Shown here one piece after another: positions 8,144-16,610 of a DNA stretch of 64,000 nucleotides (within the stretch, counting starts at the first letter, position 1; each line of letters begins with the position of its first letter). A program made the translations under genes and the position numbers. Origin of the DNA: Paenibacillus taihuensis. GTDB lineage: Bacteria; Bacillota; Bacilli; Paenibacillales; Paenibacillaceae. The DNA is taken from positions 124,001-188,000 of the forward strand of contig NZ_QTTN01000003.1 of NCBI RefSeq assembly GCF_003386535.1, written 5' to 3'. The notes beneath the pieces were generated by a model. It was not told the origin of the DNA. It did not search any database and was given only the letters and a program-made list of their open reading frames with translations.

Positions 8144-9817
8144 ATGGGACTGATGACCGGGTTTGATATTAGCCTATTCATATTTTTGTTGGTAACTTTC
8201 ATCTATGTCTTTACATTCAACGTCATAACGACGCAGCATAAGGTTTATTTGCTGTTCCACTTCTTCATGATGTTCTGGCCGATTTGCCAAGTCGGTGTCC
8301 ACACAACAGATAATCCAAACCTCCAGATTATATTCATTAATACTTCCTTTGTCTGTTTATCGATGCTTGGCTTTGGGTGGCTTCTGTTTACTAAGTTTTT
8401 AGTGAACGCTGCCTATCGGCCAAGCCGTAAGTTTTTAGCGTACATGGTTTTGCCTTCTTTGATCATGTCGGTTTTTGTCGTATGGAATCCGGCAGAGCTA
8501 TTCATGCGGCCGGTTGACGGGAGTTACACCGAGCGAATTTATGGCCCGATCTTTTGGGTGCTCGCTGCGCTGCTAATCTCTTATTATGTGATTTCTGTCC
8601 GAATGCTGCTGGGAACTTACCGTTTACGTAAAGCGCAGCAGGAAGACCGGGTCAGCATCGTCAACGCGCTGATCGGCATCATTATCCTCGTATCGCTGTC
8701 TTTGCTGGACATGGTCGTGAATGTCGTGCTTGATCCATGGCTGCCGGTTATACCGGGACTTACTTCGCTTGGCATCGTCACGTCGAATCTCTATTTTGTA
8801 TTTGCGCTGCAGCGGAACCGTACGCTCGACCTCGTCAAAATCGCGCACCAGGACGTTGTCGATACGCTCTCTGTCGGCGTCATTGTACTGGACGAGCACG
8901 ATCAGGTCATCGAGATGAACCGGATTATGAGTCCATTCTTTCGTATTCGCGTCGGCGAGAAGCTGAATATGGCGAAGCTGCTTGCAGGCTATTCGACTGA
9001 CGCAGCAAGTGAAGAATCGTTCTTGCACATGTATCAGCATCAGCCTTCAAAACGGATTCAGACGGAAATTGTCATCGAACATGACAAGCTGCAGACGAAA
9101 TTCTTCTCCCTGCATGTTGCTCCGGTTATCGTGGGCGGGCGCCGAATCGGCAGAGTGATAACGTTCCAGGACATTACGGAGCTGAAGTCGCTTATCTTGA
9201 AATCGCAGGAGCATAATTCCTCGCTTCAGGAGCGGAACCGTGCCCTCATTTACATGCAGGACGAGCTGTTCCAAGCGAATCGCAAGCTGGAGCAGATGGC
9301 GATTACGGACAGCTTAACTGGCTGTTTTAACCGCAGATATCTCATGCAGCAGCTCGAACATGAGGTATTAACGAATTTAAGATACAAGATTCCTTTTGCA
9401 CTCATCCTCTTTGATATCGATTTATTCAAGCAAGTGAATGATACGTATGGGCATATTGTCGGCGACGAAGTCATTCGACGCACGGCTGAAGCGGTTCGTT
9501 CATCGCTGCGGCGAACCGATATATTGGCACGTTACGGCGGCGAAGAGTTTACGCTCTACATGCCGCACACGACAAGGGAACATGCGGAGATGCTTGCGCA
9601 GCGCGTCCGTGAAGCGGTAGAGGGGAATTTCATTCAGCTCGGACGAGGCCGTTCTCCTATTTCGGTCACGGTCAGTATGGGTATGATAGCAGTGGAAGAA
9701 CCGTTCCATCAGCAGTATGATGACATTAAGGAATATTTGAAGGAATTGTTCTTGAAAGCAGATTCAGCGCTATATCGCGCGAAGGATGACGGACGTAACC
9801 GGGTTGTCAATCTGTAA
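8144..9817 (+). CDS. Membrane diguanylate cyclase: 7TM sensor, PAS, GGDEF
   Basis: Makes cyclic di-GMP from two GTP. The N-terminal 230 residues form about seven hydrophobic helices, like the histidine-kinase 7TM sensor module. A PAS domain follows (DTLSVGVIVLDEHDQVIEMN to ITFQDITELK), then a coiled linker, and a GGDEF domain from AITDSLTGCFNRRYL to the end. The catalytic motif GGEEF is intact near residue 465, and an RxxD product-inhibition site (RRTD) stands five residues before it, so an active, feedback-inhibited cyclase is likely. The start is uncertain: GTG 8135, ATG 8144 and ATG 8153 are all in frame, and the only Shine-Dalgarno-like element is GGTGGAG at 8134-8140. It is the first gene of a four-gene c-di-GMP cluster. 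Confidence 0.9.
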   Translation: MGLMTGFDISLFIFLLVTFIYVFTFNVITTQHKVYLLFHFFMMFWPICQVGVHTTDNPNLQIIFINTSFVCLSMLGFGWLLFTKFLVNAAYRPSRKFLAYMVLPSLIMSVFVVWNPAELFMRPVDGSYTERIYGPIFWVLAALLISYYVISVRMLLGTYRLRKAQQEDRVSIVNALIGIIILVSLSLLDMVVNVVLDPWLPVIPGLTSLGIVTSNLYFVFALQRNRTLDLVKIAHQDVVDTLSVGVIVLDEHDQVIEMNRIMSPFFRIRVGEKLNMAKLLAGYSTDAASEESFLHMYQHQPSKRIQTEIVIEHDKLQTKFFSLHVAPVIVGGRRIGRVITFQDITELKSLILKSQEHNSSLQERNRALIYMQDELFQANRKLEQMAITDSLTGCFNRRYLMQQLEHEVLTNLRYKIPFALILFDIDLFKQVNDTYGHIVGDEVIRRTAEAVRSSLRRTDILARYGGEEFTLYMPHTTREHAEMLAQRVREAVEGNFIQLGRGRSPISVTVSMGMIAVEEPFHQQYDDIKEYLKELFLKADSALYRAKDDGRNRVVNL

Positions 9818-9836
9818 CGAACGAGGGGGCAAGCAA

Positions 9837-10523
9837 GTGTCGCATCATGGACGGAATACCGCGCTGGCCATTGCTACAGGATTAACTGCCGCAGCAGGCG
9901 GCTTAAGTGTACTGGCAAGTCATGCACATATGCTGCTCCCTGTCGTTATTGGCGTCTCTGCTTTTGCGACGGCGATATTTTCTTTCGGATTGTTTCTTGG
10001 AACCAAGTATGACCGCCTCAAGTTTGAGGCGACAATGGATAGTGTGACGGATGTGTATAATCGTCGCTTTATAGAGGCCAACTTCAAGATGCTGCTGCGG
10101 CAGGCCGAGCGCAAACGGAAAAGAATGACCGTGATGATGCTCGATGTGAATGATTTCAAGGAAGTTAATGATCGCTACGGTCATATGCAAGGTGACAAGG
10201 TTCTTGCTGCTATTGCAGAGGGGCTGAAGCAATGCGGTGATCGAGGCGAGATTACCGGACGTTGGGGCGGCGATGAATTTATTATGATTTGCCCTTATGC
10301 CGATGAGAAACATGTGGAAAGACTATTGAATCAAATTCATGAACAGCTTCAAAGCATTTCGCTCAAGACTAGCCTACGGTTGTCGGTTTCAGTCGGACAT
10401 GCTGCGTATCCGGAACACGGCACAGATCTATGCCAGCTTACGCAAAGCGCAGATAAACGGATGTATGCCGACAAATATTTGCGCAAGAAGCAAGCGACCG
10501 AGCCGACAGCGTTGCAAGCGTAA
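9837..10523 (+). CDS. Membrane-anchored GGDEF diguanylate cyclase
   Basis: A 228-residue protein with two N-terminal hydrophobic helices (residues about 8-50) followed directly by a GGDEF domain. The active-site motif GGDEF is intact in GRWGGDEFIMI, and the upstream LDVNDFKEVNDRYGH carries the metal-binding Asp. No RxxD inhibitory site is seen at the usual place (the sequence is GEITGRW), unlike the preceding gene. The chosen start is GTG 9837, seven bases after GAGGGGG; an ATG at 9786 lies inside the upstream gene. It begins 19 bp after the previous stop, so the two cyclases are probably co-transcribed. Confidence 0.88.
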   Translation: MSHHGRNTALAIATGLTAAAGGLSVLASHAHMLLPVVIGVSAFATAIFSFGLFLGTKYDRLKFEATMDSVTDVYNRRFIEANFKMLLRQAERKRKRMTVMMLDVNDFKEVNDRYGHMQGDKVLAAIAEGLKQCGDRGEITGRWGGDEFIMICPYADEKHVERLLNQIHEQLQSISLKTSLRLSVSVGHAAYPEHGTDLCQLTQSADKRMYADKYLRKKQATEPTALQA

Positions 10524-10555
10524 TATGCAGTAAGCGATAAAAGGCGGGAACAACG

Positions 10556-11638
10556 ATGAGAAAAGTTCACATTAACTCGGTTAAACCCGGGGAAAAGCTT
10601 GCCCGCCCAATTCACCAAGAGAACGGGAACATTTTGCTTGGAGTCGGGGTAGAGCTAAGTCAGCGCTTTATTGATCGGCTGGCTGGACTTGGGATCGACA
10701 TGCTTTTTATCGATGACCCGCTCACAGAAGGATTAGAGCCAACGACGGCAATCCGAGACGCAACGCAGAAATCCGCATCGGATACGATTTACAAAACGAT
10801 GACTTCACTCATGGACCAGCCAGTTATAAAAGGCCGGGCGATTGCCCCGGACCTTGGACGGAATTTCCGCAAAGTTTTCGGCGACATCATGCAGGACCTC
10901 GTTCGCCGCGAAGATATAATGGTCAGCTTAACGAACATCCATGTGGCGGACAGCTACTTGTTCCAGCACTCGCTGAACGTAGCTATTCTGGCGGGCATCA
11001 TGGGGCTTGCGAAAGGCTACAATCGCAATCAGCTTGAAGAGCTTGGCATGGGCGCTCTGCTGTTTGATATCGGGATGACGCAAGTGCCGAAAGAAATTGT
11101 GATGAAGTCGGGTGCCCTTACCGACAAAGAACGTCTGCTCATGGAAAAGCATACGGAAGACGGCTTCAATCTGATTCGTGTCAACCATGATATTTCTCTG
11201 CTGTCAGCGCACTGCGCACTTCAGCATCACGAGCGTTATGACGGTTCCGGTTATCCGCGCAAGCTGAAGGGTGACGGCATTCATGAATATGCTCAGATTG
11301 TTGCGATTGCGGACGTATACGACGCGCTAACTTCGCCAAGGCCACACCGGAAACGCCATACGCCCTCAGAGGCGATCGAGTTTCTGTTTGCAGCAGGCAA
11401 TACGTACTTCAACATCGATCTGATTAAACTGTTCTGCAAACATATTTCGATCTATCCGGTAGCGACAACCGTCATGCTCAGCACAGGACAAATTGCAGTT
11501 GTCGTTCGCAATGATCAGCTCGCGGTAAGTCGTCCGGTCGTAAGAGTGATTCGGGAAGCGAACGGCTCGGCGCCTGCTGAAGCTTATGAGATCGATTTGA
11601 AGAACGAACAGAATTTGATGATTACAAAGGAGCTGTAA
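10556..11638 (+). CDS. HD-GYP domain protein with a substituted HD dyad
   Basis: A 360-residue cytosolic protein. Residues 1-60 resemble the small N-terminal domain found before many HD-GYP domains, and the HD-GYP domain spans about 125-310. Many expected ligands are present: H138, H199, H224-H225 and the signature GYP at 232-234, with the later Asp in IADVYDAL. However, the HD dyad itself reads FD (F170-D171) and the usual following Lys is Met, so the LHDIGK motif has become LFDIGM. HD-GYP proteins normally hydrolyse c-di-GMP to GMP; loss of one metal ligand may lower or abolish this, leaving a sensor or adaptor role. It lies 32 bp after a cyclase gene and 22 bp before a PilZ gene. Confidence 0.88.
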   Translation: MRKVHINSVKPGEKLARPIHQENGNILLGVGVELSQRFIDRLAGLGIDMLFIDDPLTEGLEPTTAIRDATQKSASDTIYKTMTSLMDQPVIKGRAIAPDLGRNFRKVFGDIMQDLVRREDIMVSLTNIHVADSYLFQHSLNVAILAGIMGLAKGYNRNQLEELGMGALLFDIGMTQVPKEIVMKSGALTDKERLLMEKHTEDGFNLIRVNHDISLLSAHCALQHHERYDGSGYPRKLKGDGIHEYAQIVAIADVYDALTSPRPHRKRHTPSEAIEFLFAAGNTYFNIDLIKLFCKHISIYPVATTVMLSTGQIAVVVRNDQLAVSRPVVRVIREANGSAPAEAYEIDLKNEQNLMITKEL

Positions 11639-11660
11639 CGGGGAAGGGGGAACATCAATA

Positions 11661-12389
11661 ATGGCAAGCTTAAACCATCGAGCCAAAGATCACTTCAACA
11701 CGGGTAAACCAACCTTTTCCACCAAAGCGCTCCTTCATAGTCGTACAGTCGTTGAGAAAGAAGGGTATGTATCGACAGGCATACTCGCTCATGCGGAAGG
11801 CGACATGATGGAAATCGAAATGACGGAGTTCAAAAACTTTGAACTCGGCGATCCGGTTAGCATGACCATATACTCTCCCGTGGGCATTCACCGGCTGCAG
11901 TCGACCGTAATCGCGAAGGCAGAGGGTTCGCTCGCAGTTATTTTCCCCGTACGTTCGCTTGAAGGGCTGGATGAGAAGCGCGAATCGCCCCGTATCGCTG
12001 TAATGGCGAACGGGAACATCGTGCGGACACTCTCGAGAATGGTAAAGACGAGTGAAGGCGAAGCGTTGGTGGAAGCTGAGGATCGTCTCGATATTTCGGT
12101 CCGCAATATTAGCGACTCGGGTATCGGTTTTGTTTTTTCGGGCGGCAGCGCGGATCTTAAGAGGGGCGAGGCTTTAAAAGTATCCCTGCAGCTCGGCTTC
12201 AACTTCGAATGCGGCCTGGACATTATCCGGGTAGAGGATCAGGGAGACGGGAAATTCTACGGTGCACGATTCCATGCTTTGAATGAGCAGCAGCGGCGGG
12301 CGTTAAGAGCCTATTTGCTCCGAGCGCAGGTCGAGGCTTATTTCAGGCTTAAGCAAGATAAGGCGGATAAGGCTTCCAAGAAGCGTTGA
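11661..12389 (+). CDS. PilZ-domain c-di-GMP receptor with a YcgR-like N-terminal domain
   Basis: A 242-residue protein with the two PilZ signatures for cyclic di-GMP binding: RxxxR (R107 to R111 in KRESPRI) and [D/N]xSxxG (N149 to G154 in NISDSG). The N-terminal 100 residues form a beta-rich domain resembling the one that precedes PilZ in flagellar-brake YcgR proteins. The C-terminus is a Lys-rich helix. The ATG at 11661 has GGGGAAGGGGG upstream. As the last gene of the cluster, it is the likely effector of the signal made by the two upstream cyclases; whether it acts on motility or on polysaccharide export cannot be told. Confidence 0.88.
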   Translation: MASLNHRAKDHFNTGKPTFSTKALLHSRTVVEKEGYVSTGILAHAEGDMMEIEMTEFKNFELGDPVSMTIYSPVGIHRLQSTVIAKAEGSLAVIFPVRSLEGLDEKRESPRIAVMANGNIVRTLSRMVKTSEGEALVEAEDRLDISVRNISDSGIGFVFSGGSADLKRGEALKVSLQLGFNFECGLDIIRVEDQGDGKFYGARFHALNEQQRRALRAYLLRAQVEAYFRLKQDKADKASKKR

Positions 12390-12406
12390 TGATATGCCTA
12401 GGTGAT

Positions 12407-12475
12407 GCATTGAATCATTGAATGATTGAAAGAATGATTCAATGAATGATTAAATGATAGATGGAATGAATGAGA
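12407..12475. repeat. Low-complexity repeats of an AATGATT-like heptamer
   Basis: The 69 bases after the PilZ gene consist of degenerate copies of AATGATT/AATGAAT, with partial inverted copies such as GAATCATT. It is AT-rich, unlike the surrounding genes, and no coding or known regulatory motif was seen. Confidence 0.7.
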
Positions 12476-12519
12476 AGACGCAGGTCGGATGTTTGGCATC
12501 CGGGGTGTCTTTTTTTTTA
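12476..12519 (+). terminator. Terminator of the c-di-GMP gene cluster
   Basis: An imperfect stem (AGAC...GGATG pairing with CATCC...GTCT) is followed by nine Ts (12510-12518). It ends the 8144-12389 run before the next gene. Confidence 0.75.
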
Positions 12520-12588
12520 TCTCGAGGAAAGTGCTACAATTGGTTAATAAAGGAAGAAATTGGCGGACCAATCAGGGGGAGTGTGGCT

Positions 12589-14769
12589 ATGAGAAATGTT
12601 GGCTTACCGGTGCTAATGGCGTTGCTTGCGGCCTGCGTCCTGTCTGGCTGCGCGTACCGATATGGAATGTTTTTCGATACGGATTTCTTCCGCTGGGAAT
12701 GGCTTATTATTGCCGGCAGCTCTCTCGATGTCGTTGTTCATTGGATATGGATGCCGAAGACTGAACGGACGCTTACTCCGGCATATGGGCTGCTGTTCAT
12801 CGCGCTTCTATATGTGCTGGCGTTGGTGCACCATCCCGCTTCCGTTCTTAGCAGTATGGAACAAGCGCTTCGCTGGACGGCATATGGAGCTTTCATGAGT
12901 GCATTATTGTGCTGGTTCGGTAGTGAGCGGCTTCGTGTCTATCTGGCGGCGGCCTTACATGCCTCTGGTTTGTTTGTTATTATTGGCGCTCTGGCCGGCT
13001 GGATGGGACTTGTCACATTTCCCGATATTGTGCTGATTACAAGCGACTCACGGCTATCTGCAGTCGGCAGCAGGCTCGCGGGCTTCATGCAATACCCGAA
13101 CTTTCTGGGAGCGGTTGCGGGAGCCTACTTGTTATGGTTCCTCATCCACACTGTACGGACCCGCCGGGTCATGACGTTGGTCGTCGCTTCGGCAGGTATT
13201 GTTCCCGCTGCACTCGTACTGCTGCTCACGGAGTCCCGCGGGGCTTGGCTTGTGACGGTGGCGGGGTGGCTGGTGGGATGGTGGTTGGTTGGAGGAGGGG
13301 GAGAGATAGGAAGGGCGAACGTAAGGGAGACAGCACAGGCAATGGGAGCGGGAGAGAATGGGAGTACGGCGGACATAACTGCATGGACCGTATCGAGACT
13401 TGTTGTTAACCGGATGGCTTGGCTGCTCTGCAGCGGTTGGATGTTGGTTTGTGCGGTGTTTGCATATCGGTTGATCGTTGGGAGCGGTATGCGCGGTGAG
13501 CATGCGACGGCTAGGATTGGGGAGATTGCGTGGCTCGTTGTAATCTCCGCAGCTGCGGTCGGCGGGTTTGTTGCCTGGCGATCATTATTGATGCATGCCC
13601 CGGCGAAGTACCTTAGAACTGGCGCATGGGGTGGTTTGTTGGTAGGGCTGTCTTGTGTGGCGCTGCTTCTGCCCTCTATGCTTCGTGGCCGATTGAGCGG
13701 AGGGTATGAGACAGCTGGAGCGCGGGGGCTGTTCTATCACGATGCGTGGACACTTATTCGGCGTGCCCCGCTGCTGGGGAGAGGCGGAGAGAGCTGGCGC
13801 ATGCTGTTTACTCAGGTGCAGTCGCAGCCTTATGTCGGCAATGAGGTGCATAGCGGGTACTTGGAGCTTGCGCTGGATCTAGGCATCCTTGGTTTGATCG
13901 TATTTGCCGTGATTGGGATTGTTCTCTTAAAGCGAGTGTGGCAGGCGGATCGAATCGTGCTCGTCCCGATTGGCGTGCTGCTGCTTCATGCGGCGGTCGA
14001 CTTCGACATGTCGTTCGGCTATTATTGGCTGCTGCTGGTTGGTTTTGTGGTGTATGGGATGGGGAGCGAGCGCGAGCGGGTTGCGATAGCGAGATTGTGG
14101 CGGCGGCTAGGTTTGCTGGCCGCCGCGGCTTGGCTTGCCGCCGCCGCCGTGCTCGGCGTGCGGTTCGATCGCGCCGTGCAGTACCGCGAGGCCGCCTCTG
14201 CAGCCTCGGGTAGTGCGCAAGCAGCATTAGCCGCGCTACGCGCGGGGCTCGATGCGAATCCGTATTGGACGCGGATTCGCATCGAGCTGGCAGAGCTGGC
14301 ACCGCCGCCGGAACGGGCGGTGCTGCTCGCGGCCGGGCTGCGGTATGAGCCGCAGTCCGTGCCGCTGCTGTGGGCGCTCGGCCAATTGGCGGCCGAGCGG
14401 AGTGATGTGCAAGGCGCAGCGCACTATATGTGCCTTGCACTGCGCTACGACCGCTTCAGTCTGGAGCATCAGACTGAAGCGGTCGTGACGATGTCGCAGC
14501 TCGCCGTCGGGATGCGAGCTGCGGGGCGCCTCGATGACGCGAGGGTGGCCGCGGATTCGGCCGTCACCTTCTTCGCAGCGTACGAGGCGCAAGAGCAACA
14601 AGCGCTCGGCGTGAACAGCCGCAAATTTGCGGTCACGCCAGCAGCGCAAGCAGCAGCGGAGCAAAGCCGCCGGCTGCTGCTCCAATTCGGCTCTCCGGCG
14701 GGGAAAGCGCCGGTCGAGGAGCCTATCGCTGACTCGAGTGCTACGCAAGCAGCAATTTTCACCCCATAG
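12589..14769 (+). CDS. O-antigen ligase-like polytopic membrane protein with a helical-repeat C-terminus
   Basis: A 726-residue protein. The first 520 residues contain about eleven hydrophobic segments, with the Wzy_C-type features LLTESRGAW and, later, GRGGESWRMLF and NEVHSGYLELALDLGILG, where the His and following Gly are typical of the ligase periplasmic loop. Family members join or polymerise surface polysaccharides on lipid or protein carriers. The last 200 residues are Ala-rich paired helices resembling TPRs. A Gly-rich loop (GWWLVGGGGEIGRA) coincides with G-rich DNA at 13250-13330. The frame opens at 12454 but overlaps the upstream terminator; GGGGGAG stands seven bases before the ATG at 12589. 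No other polysaccharide gene is adjacent. Confidence 0.82.
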   Translation: MRNVGLPVLMALLAACVLSGCAYRYGMFFDTDFFRWEWLIIAGSSLDVVVHWIWMPKTERTLTPAYGLLFIALLYVLALVHHPASVLSSMEQALRWTAYGAFMSALLCWFGSERLRVYLAAALHASGLFVIIGALAGWMGLVTFPDIVLITSDSRLSAVGSRLAGFMQYPNFLGAVAGAYLLWFLIHTVRTRRVMTLVVASAGIVPAALVLLLTESRGAWLVTVAGWLVGWWLVGGGGEIGRANVRETAQAMGAGENGSTADITAWTVSRLVVNRMAWLLCSGWMLVCAVFAYRLIVGSGMRGEHATARIGEIAWLVVISAAAVGGFVAWRSLLMHAPAKYLRTGAWGGLLVGLSCVALLLPSMLRGRLSGGYETAGARGLFYHDAWTLIRRAPLLGRGGESWRMLFTQVQSQPYVGNEVHSGYLELALDLGILGLIVFAVIGIVLLKRVWQADRIVLVPIGVLLLHAAVDFDMSFGYYWLLLVGFVVYGMGSERERVAIARLWRRLGLLAAAAWLAAAAVLGVRFDRAVQYREAASAASGSAQAALAALRAGLDANPYWTRIRIELAELAPPPERAVLLAAGLRYEPQSVPLLWALGQLAAERSDVQGAAHYMCLALRYDRFSLEHQTEAVVTMSQLAVGMRAAGRLDDARVAADSAVTFFAAYEAQEQQALGVNSRKFAVTPAAQAAAEQSRRLLLQFGSPAGKAPVEEPIADSSATQAAIFTP

Positions 14770-14808
14770 CTCACTCATCCACTTTGTGATAAAGTGGAAA
14801 TTAAGACG

Positions 14809-14854
14809 AAGAACGTCCGAAAGCCAGCGATGGCAGTCGGACGTTCTTTTTTTT
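14809..14854 (+). terminator. Rho-independent terminator
   Basis: A perfect 12-bp stem (14809-14820 with 14837-14848) encloses a smaller GCCA/TGGC stem, and a T-run reaches 14854. It ends the ligase-like gene. Confidence 0.92.
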
Positions 14855-14879
14855 ATTTTCAAAAGGAGGATGAGAAGCA

Positions 14880-15551
14880 ATGAGTACATTTGAACAGCGG
14901 CATAGCTTGTTTATGGAACAGCATGCAGCAGACCGCTTCGGTGAGAGAAAAGGCAGGTTGCTGAGAGGACATCAATTTGCAGAGAAGTTATTTTTGCAAA
15001 ATGTATGGTGGCCGGTGTTTGGTTCCTTCGAGCAATTGCATCCGGAGTTCGAGGTGTATGATTGGAACCGCAAGTCAATGTTTCTTGATTTTGCTTTTGT
15101 AACATCAATCTGCCGATTCGGGATCGAAGTCGATGGCTATCAAAGCCATGTCAAAGAAATGGATAGAGAGAAATTCAGCTATGCCTTGAATCGCGACACC
15201 TTTCTCACAGGACTAGGCTGGAAAATGCTCCATTTCTCTTTCGACGACATCCAAAGTCGCCCCGAGATTTGCCGAACGTTACTGCAGTTGGCGATTAGTC
15301 CGTATTTGTTGAGAAGTGACAGCATTCAATCTACAACCCGAATAGAAAAAGATATCCTTCGCCTTGCTTGGAAGCTTGGCCGTTCGCTTCGGCCGAAGGA
15401 TGTTCGAGATGAGTTCGGCTTCGATTACCGGACAATAAGGAAGCATCTTGCCTCATTGATGGAGAAACAGTTTCTCGAACCCGCCTCCCGAGGACGCGTG
15501 ATACGGAAATTTACTCTGAAGCAAGGGGCGCTCGAGCATATCGTTGGATAA
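14880..15551 (+). CDS. PD-(D/E)xK nuclease-like protein with a C-terminal winged helix-turn-helix
   Basis: A 223-residue protein. The segment MFLDFAFVTSICRFGIEVDGYQSH (written in two parts: LDFAF, then GIEVDGYQSH, residues about 63-88) matches the Asp ... Glu-x-Asp arrangement of DUF559/Vsr-like PD-(D/E)xK folds, followed by a basic residue-rich helix and GWKMLHFSFDDI. Residues about 150-215 look like a winged helix (ILRLAWKLGRSLRPKDVRDE, FDYRTIRKHLASL). Nuclease activity is inferred, not shown. AAAAGGAGG precedes the ATG at 14880. It stands alone, directly upstream of the repeat-rich stretch 15597-15876. Confidence 0.75.
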   Translation: MSTFEQRHSLFMEQHAADRFGERKGRLLRGHQFAEKLFLQNVWWPVFGSFEQLHPEFEVYDWNRKSMFLDFAFVTSICRFGIEVDGYQSHVKEMDREKFSYALNRDTFLTGLGWKMLHFSFDDIQSRPEICRTLLQLAISPYLLRSDSIQSTTRIEKDILRLAWKLGRSLRPKDVRDEFGFDYRTIRKHLASLMEKQFLEPASRGRVIRKFTLKQGALEHIVG

Positions 15552-15596
15552 ATCGTCGACTAACTAATAGCCAGCTGGGACTCCCACTTCTCACGT

Positions 15597-15786
15597 GTAA
15601 TGGATTTTTCCACCATAGAAAGCCATTTTCGGGCAAAACAGCGATCTATATTGGATATTTCCATTCATTTTGTCTGAAGATCACCCATTTCAGCACGTTT
15701 GCCGAAAAATGAGTGGATTTATCCAACATAGCCCCGCATTTTCTCGTTTTTGGGCTGAAATGAGTGGATTTATCCATTATAGCTTC
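15597..15786. repeat. Array A: palindromic core repeats with a 51-bp step
   Basis: The core ATGAGTGGATTTATCCA plus ATAG occurs at 15709 and 15760, exactly 51 bp apart. A degenerate copy is at 15599-15618 and an inverted copy at about 15646-15671. The centre TGGAT-TT-ATCCA is palindromic. Spacers contain CCATTTTCGGGC (15623-15634) and GCATTTTC...TTTTTGGGCTGAA (15737-15759). No open reading frame of interest or promoter was seen in 15552-15793. Confidence 0.8.
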
Positions 15787-15793
15787 GGTAGGC

Positions 15794-15876
15794 GGGAGGT
15801 TTAGAGGGTTGGATGGCCGGAGGGTGGGATGGGAGGTTTAGAGGGTTGGATGGCCGGAGGGTGGGATGGGAGGTTC
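15794..15876. repeat. G-rich tandem repeat, 37-bp unit
   Basis: Two complete, identical 37-bp units start at 15794 and 15831, and a third starts at 15868 and diverges after eight bases. The unit is strongly G-rich on the + strand (GGGAGGTTTAGAGGG...). The following 15877-16137 holds no recognisable gene apart from the ribosome site of the next one. Confidence 0.9.
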
Positions 15877-16137
15877 AGAAGGCCGGGAGTCTGGGAGTTT
15901 CGGGTTTTGGGTGGCCAATCAGTTGAGTGGTTTTGAAATAAAGCTTAGAAGGTAGCAAAGTAGAGGAATGGTGTTGGAAGCGCAGCAAAGGCAGACGGCT
16001 TGGGTTTAAGGGTTCCCTTAAAGGATCTCCCACCACCCCCCACACCAAAAATAGGCTAATCACCTCCATGGTTTGTCCACTCTATTAAAGGGGCTCTAGC
16101 ATATGATGATAGCAAAACCCGAAAGGAGTGATCATTT

Positions 16138-16515
16138 ATGGCTACTAAACGCGTAAAACCATTACTTTACAATCCAGCAAGTACGGGTCGAGTCATTCGC
16201 AAGTCGGTACAAAAAAGCTGCTGCAATACTCCAAGCGGCGGCTCCAGCTCCAATCCAACATTTAACCGCCTTACAGTTGTATGGGTTAACCGGAACGGCG
16301 TTCCGTTCGATACGACGGGCTTCTTCGCACGGTTATTCCGGAACGGCGTGTTGGTCTCGACAGCTTCCTTCGACAGCTTCGGCGTTGTACGTTTCAACAA
16401 TATCGGAACGCCGACTAATGTCTCCTACACTATCCGTACCTTCAATGCAAACGGAGTATTATTCCGTACTCGCACGATCCCGCGCGGGGTCGCAGCGTAT
16501 GCCATCATTGGCTAA
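16138..16515 (+). CDS. Small basic protein with a Cys-Cys pair and a beta-rich C-terminal domain
   Basis: I do not recognise this 125-residue protein. The N-terminal 40 residues are basic and contain an adjacent cysteine pair followed by a Ser/Gly linker (KSCCNTPSGGSSSN). Residues 43-125 alternate in a beta-sandwich-like pattern: LTVVWVNRNG, FFARLFRNGVLV, VVRFNNI, YTIRTFNANGVLFRTRT. No signal peptide or membrane segment is evident. The ATG at 16138 has a strong AAAGGAGTG upstream, and a strong terminator follows, so it is expressed alone. A spore-surface or coat protein would suit the composition, but this is a guess. Confidence 0.72.
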   Translation: MATKRVKPLLYNPASTGRVIRKSVQKSCCNTPSGGSSSNPTFNRLTVVWVNRNGVPFDTTGFFARLFRNGVLVSTASFDSFGVVRFNNIGTPTNVSYTIRTFNANGVLFRTRTIPRGVAAYAIIG

Positions 16516-16541
16516 CAGACAGCATATCCCTCATTTATGAC

Positions 16542-16589
16542 AACAGCAGCACGGCTCTTTGGGAGAGCTTGTGCTGCTGTTCCTTTTTT
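16542..16589 (+). terminator. Rho-independent terminator
   Basis: A perfect 11-bp stem AACAGCAGCAC (16542-16552) pairs with 16571-16581 and is followed by a T-run at 16584-16589. Confidence 0.92.
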
Positions 16590-16610
16590 CGATGACCGTA
16601 TCCCGCAGCC

